In this document: in pieces, positions 4,562 through 7,775 of the stretch
Layout: every line of letters starts with the position of its first letter
How positions within the stretch are numbered: position 1 is the stretch's first letter
Assembly (NCBI GenBank): GCA_027077895.1
Contig: JALWQZ010000038.1
Span: 1-7,775, forward strand
Origin: Microcaldota archaeon
GTDB lineage: Archaea > B1Sed10-29 > WALL01 > WAMD01
Direction: 5' to 3'
DNA: 7,775 nt
Notes under the pieces: generated by a model
Seen by the model: the letters and a program-made list of their open reading frames with translations, nothing else
Told to the model about the DNA's origin: nothing
Databases searched by the model: none
Position numbers and translations under genes: made by a program

Positions 4562-5173
4562 ATGGTATCTGTGTATGATGTCCCAGCAGGGGAACTAGTA
4601 ACCAAACTGGCTGATAAGTTAAAATCAGTGAAGGAGATTCAACCACCAGAGTGGGCAAAATTCGTTAAAACAGGGGCCCATGTTGAGAGGATCCCACAAC
4701 AAGAGGACTGGTGGTACATCAGGGCCGCTTCTGTGCTCAGGAGGGTTTATGTTGATGGGCCTGTTGGCGTCGGTAGGCTTAGAACGTGGTATGGTGGAAG
4801 AAAGAACTTTGGTCACTCACCTGAGCATCACGTCGATGCAGGTGGGGCAATAATTAGGAAGGTTCTTCAGCAGTTGGAATCTGCCGGTTTGATAAAGAAG
4901 GACAAGAGTGGGAGGGTTGTAACTAGTAAGGGGCAGAGTATTCTAGAAAAGACAGCCAGTGAAATTTCCCCTAGACGGGCAGGATCTAAGAAGTCAGAAG
5001 AGAAGGAGAAGACAGAAGAGGCACCTAAGAAGCCGGCTAAGAAGACGACTAAGAAGGCATCAAAGAAAGCAGCCAGCAAGTCTGTGAAGAAGACAGAGAC
5101 CAAGACGAAGAAGACAGCCAAAAAGACAACGAAGAAATCGACGAAGAAGACAACCAAGGAGACAAAAGAGTGA
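4562..5173 (+). CDS. rps19e: Small-subunit ribosomal protein S19e with lysine-rich C-terminal tail
   Basis: The 203-residue protein begins with VYDVPAGELVTKLADKL and continues with PPEWAKFVKTGAH, WWYIRAASVLRRVYVDGPVGVGRL, and FGHSPEHHVDAGGAIIRKVLQQLESAGLI. These are diagnostic of S19e, a winged-helix protein of the 30S head needed for small-subunit maturation in eukaryotes. The core ends near residue 140, about the usual archaeal length (near 150). Residues 141-203 are an added tail of Lys, Thr, Ala, Ser and Glu: roughly 40% lysine, repetitive KKTTKK/KKASKK units, histone-H1-like and probably disordered. The start is set by GAGGTGA at 4551-4557. The stop overlaps the Shine-Dalgarno region of the next gene. 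Confidence 0.96.
   Translation: MVSVYDVPAGELVTKLADKLKSVKEIQPPEWAKFVKTGAHVERIPQQEDWWYIRAASVLRRVYVDGPVGVGRLRTWYGGRKNFGHSPEHHVDAGGAIIRKVLQQLESAGLIKKDKSGRVVTSKGQSILEKTASEISPRRAGSKKSEEKEKTEEAPKKPAKKTTKKASKKAASKSVKKTETKTKKTAKKTTKKSTKKTTKETKE
5167..5173 (+). promoter_or_regulatory. Shine-Dalgarno-like site for the PDCD5-family gene
   Basis: AGAGTGA contains the rps19e stop codon TGA (5171-5173) and lies 5 bases before the ATG at 5179. It supports that ATG over the in-frame GTG at 5170, which would place the start codon inside this motif. Confidence 0.5.
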
Positions 5174-5178
5174 ATCCT

Positions 5179-5511
5179 ATGGACAATTACGAGGAACTTA
5201 AAAGGAAGAAACTGGAGGAATACAAAAAGAGGCTTCAGGAACAGTTAGAAGCACAACAGGAAGAGCAGGCTAGGCAAGCCCAAATAGATGAGATATTAAA
5301 TACGATCTTGACCCCGGATGCCAAGTCCAGGTTGGCGAATATTAGGTTGGCAAACCCAAAGAAGGCAGACAAGGTTATTTCAGTGTTAGTTTATCTATAC
5401 CAGTCTGGTAGGCTGGCTAAAAAGATCAACGATGAAGAATTGAAGAAGATATTGATTAAAATTTCGGAAACGAGCAGGAAGGACACAAACATAAAAATAA
5501 TACATAAGTAG
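5179..5511 (+). CDS. PDCD5 (TFAR19)-family DNA-binding protein
   Basis: This 110-residue protein starts with a charged helix (about 3-40, Glu/Lys/Gln-rich: EELKRKKLEEYKKRLQEQLE). The conserved three-helix core has ILTPDAKSRLANIRLANPKKAD at 43-64 and VLVYLYQSGRLAKKINDEELKKIL at 69-92. The length and order match archaeal PDCD5 proteins. The human homologue is linked to apoptosis and binds the CCT chaperonin; archaeal members have been reported to bind DNA, but the cellular role is unsettled. Its position between rps19e and rpl39e is a conserved archaeal arrangement. The ATG at 5179 is preferred, since the N-terminus MDNYEELKRKK matches the family. A GTG at 5170 would add three residues. Confidence 0.92.
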   Translation: MDNYEELKRKKLEEYKKRLQEQLEAQQEEQARQAQIDEILNTILTPDAKSRLANIRLANPKKADKVISVLVYLYQSGRLAKKINDEELKKILIKISETSRKDTNIKIIHK

Positions 5512-5516
5512 GTGAT
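5510..5516 (+). promoter_or_regulatory. Shine-Dalgarno site that sets the rpl39e start
   Basis: AGGTGAT overlaps the TAG stop of the PDCD5-family gene (5509-5511) and lies about 6 bases before the ATG at 5521. Upstream in-frame GTG (5512) and ATG (5515) codons fall inside the motif and are therefore unlikely starts. Confidence 0.7.
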
Positions 5517-5520
5517 GAGA

Positions 5521-5715
5521 ATGTCAAGCAATAAGGATGCAGATATCAAGGAAAGATTGATTGCTAGAAATAAGAGAAATAGGTCTGTTCCAATATGGGT
5601 GGTTATGAAGACCAATAGGAAGTTTAGGACCAACACAAAGAGATATCACTGGAGGGCTGCTCATATTGGTAGGGATATTAAATATTCTATGAAGAAACAG
5701 GGCAGAGGTGAGTGA
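5521..5715 (+). CDS. rpl39e: Large-subunit ribosomal protein L39e, extended
   Basis: The 64-residue protein carries the L39e core at about 8-46: a basic N-terminal stretch, then NRSVPIWVVMKTNRKF, then RTNTKRYHWRAAHIG. L39e lines the exit tunnel of the 50S subunit. The family is normally about 50 residues. This one has a longer C-terminus (RDIKYSMKKQGRGE) and a few extra residues at the N-terminus. It is easily missed because of its size. GAGGTGAG for the next gene lies inside its last codons. Confidence 0.93.
   Translation: MSSNKDADIKERLIARNKRNRSVPIWVVMKTNRKFRTNTKRYHWRAAHIGRDIKYSMKKQGRGE
5705..5711 (+). promoter_or_regulatory. Shine-Dalgarno site that sets the rpl31e start
   Basis: GAGGTGA lies in the last codons of rpl39e, 6 bases before the ATG at 5717. 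It excludes the in-frame GTG at 5708, which falls within the motif. Confidence 0.7.
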
Positions 5716-5716
5716 T

Positions 5717-6166
5717 ATGGCAGAGAAGAAAATAGAGAAATCAAGGCAAGAGAAAGCAATAGAGAAGATGCAAAAGGAAGACGAGGCCAAGAAGGAGGCC
5801 AAGGCCGAGGCCAAGGAAGAGAAGCAGGCAAAACCAAAGGAAGAGAAGCCACAAAGTGTAGAGAAAAAAAATGTGGAGAAAAAACCAGAGAAGACAAAAA
5901 CGAAGAAGGTTACAAAGAAGAAACTCCCAGAGGAGATTCATACTATCAATCTTAGACAGGCGTATGACAGACCGACGTCTAGGAGGGCGAAGGCGGCCAT
6001 TGATGTTATTAGAAATTACGTTTACAAGCACAAGAGGAAACAGGCAGAAATATCCCCTGAGTTGAATGCAGTTATATGGGAGAGGGGGATAGCCAAGCCA
6101 CCGAGGAAGATAAAGGTTAGGTTGGTTATAGGTCCAGATACGGTAACAGTGTATCCTGTTAAGTGA
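5717..6166 (+). CDS. rpl31e: Large-subunit ribosomal protein L31e with charged N-terminal extension
   Basis: This 149-residue protein has the L31e domain at about 71-149: EEIHTINLRQAY, RRAKAAIDVIRNYVYKH, ISPELNAVIWERGIAKPPRKIKVRL. L31e sits on the 50S surface next to the polypeptide exit, where targeting and processing factors dock. Family proteins are usually about 80-100 residues. Residues 1-70 here are an extra Lys/Glu/Ala-rich segment (AKKEAKAEAKEEKQAK, then KKPEKTKTKKVTKKK), likely a charged helix or disordered arm. A GAGGTGA motif 6 bases upstream supports the ATG at 5717, and no better start exists next to the conserved domain (the next in-frame ATG, residue 18, would still leave most of the extension). 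It overlaps no neighbour; eif6 starts 4 bases after its stop. Confidence 0.95.
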   Translation: MAEKKIEKSRQEKAIEKMQKEDEAKKEAKAEAKEEKQAKPKEEKPQSVEKKNVEKKPEKTKTKKVTKKKLPEEIHTINLRQAYDRPTSRRAKAAIDVIRNYVYKHKRKQAEISPELNAVIWERGIAKPPRKIKVRLVIGPDTVTVYPVK

Positions 6167-6170
6167 GAGT

Positions 6171-6830
6171 ATGATACAGGAGGCAGATTATTTTGGCAAC
6201 CCGCTTATTGGGATGTTCATGCGAACTAGTGATGAGATCACCCTAGTGCCTGCTAACACACCAGAATCCCTGTTGTCTAGTATTCAGACAACACTTAAGA
6301 CAGACATTGATAAGGTCACCATATACAACTCGTCTTTGATTGGTTTGTTTTCTGTGTTTAATAAGAACGGGATTGTTCTACCAGATGTCACCTACTCTGA
6401 TGAGTACGAGGTATTGTCTAACCGTTTTGATAACGTTATCACAGTGTCTGGCCATACTGCTGTTGGGAATTTAGTTGCCGTGAATGATAACTATGCTGTG
6501 GTTTCGCCAGTTATATCTAAGGATGTTGTTGAACAATTGAAACAGAGACTAGATGTGGATGTTATCCAGATGAGGCTGGCCGGGTTAGATGTGGTTGGTT
6601 CATTGTTGTATCTAACAAACAAAGGCTTCCTCCTGTCTAGTTTAGCATCTGATGAAGAGATGCACGAACTATCCGATGCTTTGGGGATAGATGGAGTTAG
6701 GACCACAATCAATTATGGTAACCCAATGGTGTCATCCGGTTTGATTGCAAATGATAATGGAGCAATTGTAGGTAGTGAAACAACACCGTTTGAGATGGGT
6801 AGAGTTGACGAAGCATTGTTTTTGAGGTGA
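6171..6830 (+). CDS. eif6: Translation initiation factor 6 (anti-association factor)
   Basis: The 219-residue protein matches the aIF6/eIF6 family in length and sequence, including the start (DYFGNPLIGMFMRTSD), NGIVLPDVTY, GNLVAVND, AVVSP, and the late segment GNPMVSSGLIANDNGAIVGSETTPFEMGRVDEAL. The fold is a five-fold pseudo-symmetric pentein. It binds the large subunit and blocks premature joining of the small subunit. The ATG at 6171 lies 4 bases after the rpl31e stop, with only a weak GTGAG-type motif close by, so translation may depend on coupling to rpl31e. It is followed by rpl18a, whose Shine-Dalgarno site contains its stop codon. Confidence 0.95.
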   Translation: MIQEADYFGNPLIGMFMRTSDEITLVPANTPESLLSSIQTTLKTDIDKVTIYNSSLIGLFSVFNKNGIVLPDVTYSDEYEVLSNRFDNVITVSGHTAVGNLVAVNDNYAVVSPVISKDVVEQLKQRLDVDVIQMRLAGLDVVGSLLYLTNKGFLLSSLASDEEMHELSDALGIDGVRTTINYGNPMVSSGLIANDNGAIVGSETTPFEMGRVDEALFLR

Positions 6831-6834
6831 TTGT

Positions 6835-7053
6835 ATGATAAGAGGATATAGAGTTTTTGGAGTAGTTAAGGGAGAGAAATTTTCTATAGACGTGGCCGCC
6901 GTGGATAAAAACCACGCCATAGAGAAGGTTTATTCGAACCTAGGCTCTAGGTTTGGTGCAAAGAGGACAGGTATCAAGATCGACAGAGTAGAAGAGATCG
7001 ACCTTAACGAGACCAAGAATAAAGTACTAAAGCAATTGCATGGTGGTGCGTGA
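6835..7053 (+). CDS. rpl18a: Large-subunit ribosomal protein L18Ae (LX)
   Basis: This 72-residue protein fits archaeal LX/L18Ae: VFGVVKGEKFSIDVAAVDKNHAIEKVYSNLGSRFGAKRTGIKIDRVEEI. The family is a small 50S protein corresponding to part of eukaryotic L18a. The start ATG at 6835 has GAGGTGAT at 6824-6831 just upstream; the TGA in that motif is the eif6 stop codon. The stop TGA shares its last base with the ATG of the prefoldin gene. Its position between eif6 and pfdA is typical in archaea. Confidence 0.92.
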   Translation: MIRGYRVFGVVKGEKFSIDVAAVDKNHAIEKVYSNLGSRFGAKRTGIKIDRVEEIDLNETKNKVLKQLHGGA

Positions 7054-7478
7054 TGGAAGTTACATTAGACCAAGCGATAAACATGCTTAAGGTAGAAGAG
7101 GCAAAATATTCTGATTTAAACAATAAAATAGCAGAGGCCAATGCAGTCCTGTCAGAATTAATAACTGCAAAGGTGACACTTGAGAACCTACCAAAGAAGA
7201 AGACAGAAACGCTCGTGCCCATTGGTGGCGGTGTTTTTTTGCCAGTTTCTGCGACTAAGGAGGCAAAGTTAATAGTTAGCGTTGGGGCAGGGGCATCCGT
7301 TGAAAAGTCTGTGACTGATACTATCTCCTTTTTAGATAGTAAGATAAATGCAGTCAAGGAGTCTCTAGATGAATTAATAAAACTCATGAATAAAACACAG
7401 AAAAACATCAATGTTTTGAGGGAAAAAATCAACGCGAGTATAAAGAATTCTAACCAGGCTCCGACAGTGGTGGGCTGA
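7053..7478 (+). CDS. pfdA: Prefoldin subunit alpha (GimC alpha)
   Basis: The 141-residue protein has the prefoldin alpha layout: an N-terminal coiled-coil helix (about 3-44), a beta region with the signature LVPIGGGVFLPVSA and KEAKLIVSVGAGASVEKS (about 54-86), and a C-terminal coiled coil (about 87-132). Two alpha and four beta subunits form the jellyfish-shaped hexamer that holds unfolded proteins and passes them to the chaperonin. The ATG at 7053 overlaps the preceding TGA by one base, with GGTGGTG at 7042-7048 upstream. Its own stop overlaps the ftsY ATG by one base, so both junctions suggest translational coupling. Confidence 0.95.
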   Translation: MEVTLDQAINMLKVEEAKYSDLNNKIAEANAVLSELITAKVTLENLPKKKTETLVPIGGGVFLPVSATKEAKLIVSVGAGASVEKSVTDTISFLDSKINAVKESLDELIKLMNKTQKNINVLREKINASIKNSNQAPTVVG

Positions 7479-7775
7479 TGTTTGGTTTTTTGAAGAATAG
7501 ACTGAAAGAATTGAAAAACAAGATAGTGGACTCTGGCGAAGAGCAAGAGAAGGCACAGGAAGATAAAGTGGGCAAGTTAGAAATTGAACGGGAGGATGAT
7601 ACACACATAGGTAGTGAGAAACCAGCCCAAGGTTATGAAAAAACTACGAAGCCCACTGAAAAGAAAGTCAAAAATGAGCACAGACAGACAACACGGACCA
7701 AAAAGACAAGCAGGCAATCTACTTCCAAGAAACCCAAGGAGAAACTAAAGACTAGGATGAAGAAGGTCTTTGTTT
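7478..7775 (+). CDS. ftsY: SRP receptor FtsY, N-terminal part (cut by window edge)
   Basis: The frame is open from the ATG at 7478 to the window edge, giving 99 codons of an incomplete protein. It starts MFGFLKNRLKELKNKIV, the amphipathic membrane-binding helix typical of archaeal FtsY. A charged, low-complexity linker follows (about 20-88, rich in Lys, Glu, Thr, Ser), and near the end KEKLKTRMKKVF looks like the start of the NG domain's helical bundle. No GTPase motif is in the window, so the call rests on the N-terminus and the conserved pfdA-ftsY order. FtsY receives SRP-bound ribosomes at the membrane. The ATG overlaps the pfdA stop by one base. Confidence 0.85.
   Translation, partial: MFGFLKNRLKELKNKIVDSGEEQEKAQEDKVGKLEIEREDDTHIGSEKPAQGYEKTTKPTEKKVKNEHRQTTRTKKTSRQSTSKKPKEKLKTRMKKVFV

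Noticed and set aside
4980..5170. Possible tandem DNA repeat or CRISPR-like array in the rps19e 3' end
   Set aside because: The repeats are short, irregular lysine codon runs in an open frame, without constant repeat length or unique spacers.
4867..6031. Minus-strand Phe/Leu/Val-rich open frames opposite rps19e and rpl31e, resembling membrane proteins
   Set aside because: They are the complement of lysine-rich AAG/AAA repeats (CTT/TTT), not independent hydrophobic proteins.
7004..7604. Minus-strand open frames opposite pfdA and ftsY
   Set aside because: They oppose clearly conserved genes and show no family features.

Overview
This window is a gene-dense piece of an archaeal chromosome. The evidence is an archaeal-type DnaG, archaeal/eukaryotic-only proteins (RNase P component 4, S19e, a PDCD5-family protein, L39e, L31e, aIF6, L18Ae/LX, prefoldin alpha), tRNA genes without encoded CCA, TATA-type promoters, and Shine-Dalgarno sites close to GAGGTGAT. 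The lineage cannot be fixed by reading alone. The short two-membrane-segment proteins and almost absent intergenic space would fit a small-genome archaeon, such as a DPANN-like or euryarchaeal lineage, but that is inference.

Layout. Positions 1-53 probably hold the last codons of an upstream gene. dnaG (67-1287) follows. It nearly abuts a convergent small membrane-protein gene (1297-1638, minus strand). A shared AT-rich promoter block separates that gene from tRNA-Val(CAC) (1703-1776). Next is a predicted secreted, membrane-anchored transglutaminase-like protein (1814-3424), then tRNA-Gly(GCC), tRNA-Phe(GAA) and tRNA-Lys(CTT) (3434-3711). A second small membrane protein (3713-3985, minus strand) ends one base from the tRNA-Lys 3' end and diverges from the operon to its right.

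From 4014 to the right edge all genes are on the plus strand and tightly packed: rnp4, a CRM-domain (YhbY-like) gene, rps19e, a PDCD5-family gene, rpl39e, rpl31e, eif6, rpl18a/LX, pfdA and the start of ftsY (cut by the window edge). This is a known conserved archaeal gene neighbourhood. It joins tRNA 5' processing, ribosome assembly and subunit joining, nascent-chain folding and membrane targeting. Most internal genes have a strong Shine-Dalgarno motif fused to the previous stop codon, while genes that open transcripts mostly look leaderless, with a TATA box about 25 bases before the start codon.

The core content is ordinary. The points worth a second look are a 137-bp out-of-frame overlap between rnp4 and the CRM-domain gene that encodes the whole basic tail of Rnp4; long charged extensions on S19e and L31e; a 27-28 bp divergent promoter with two adjacent TATA boxes; a probable tRNA promoter inside the 3' end of a coding region; and a heavily sequon-bearing surface transglutaminase. 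I found no CRISPR array, insertion sequence, phage gene or defence system.
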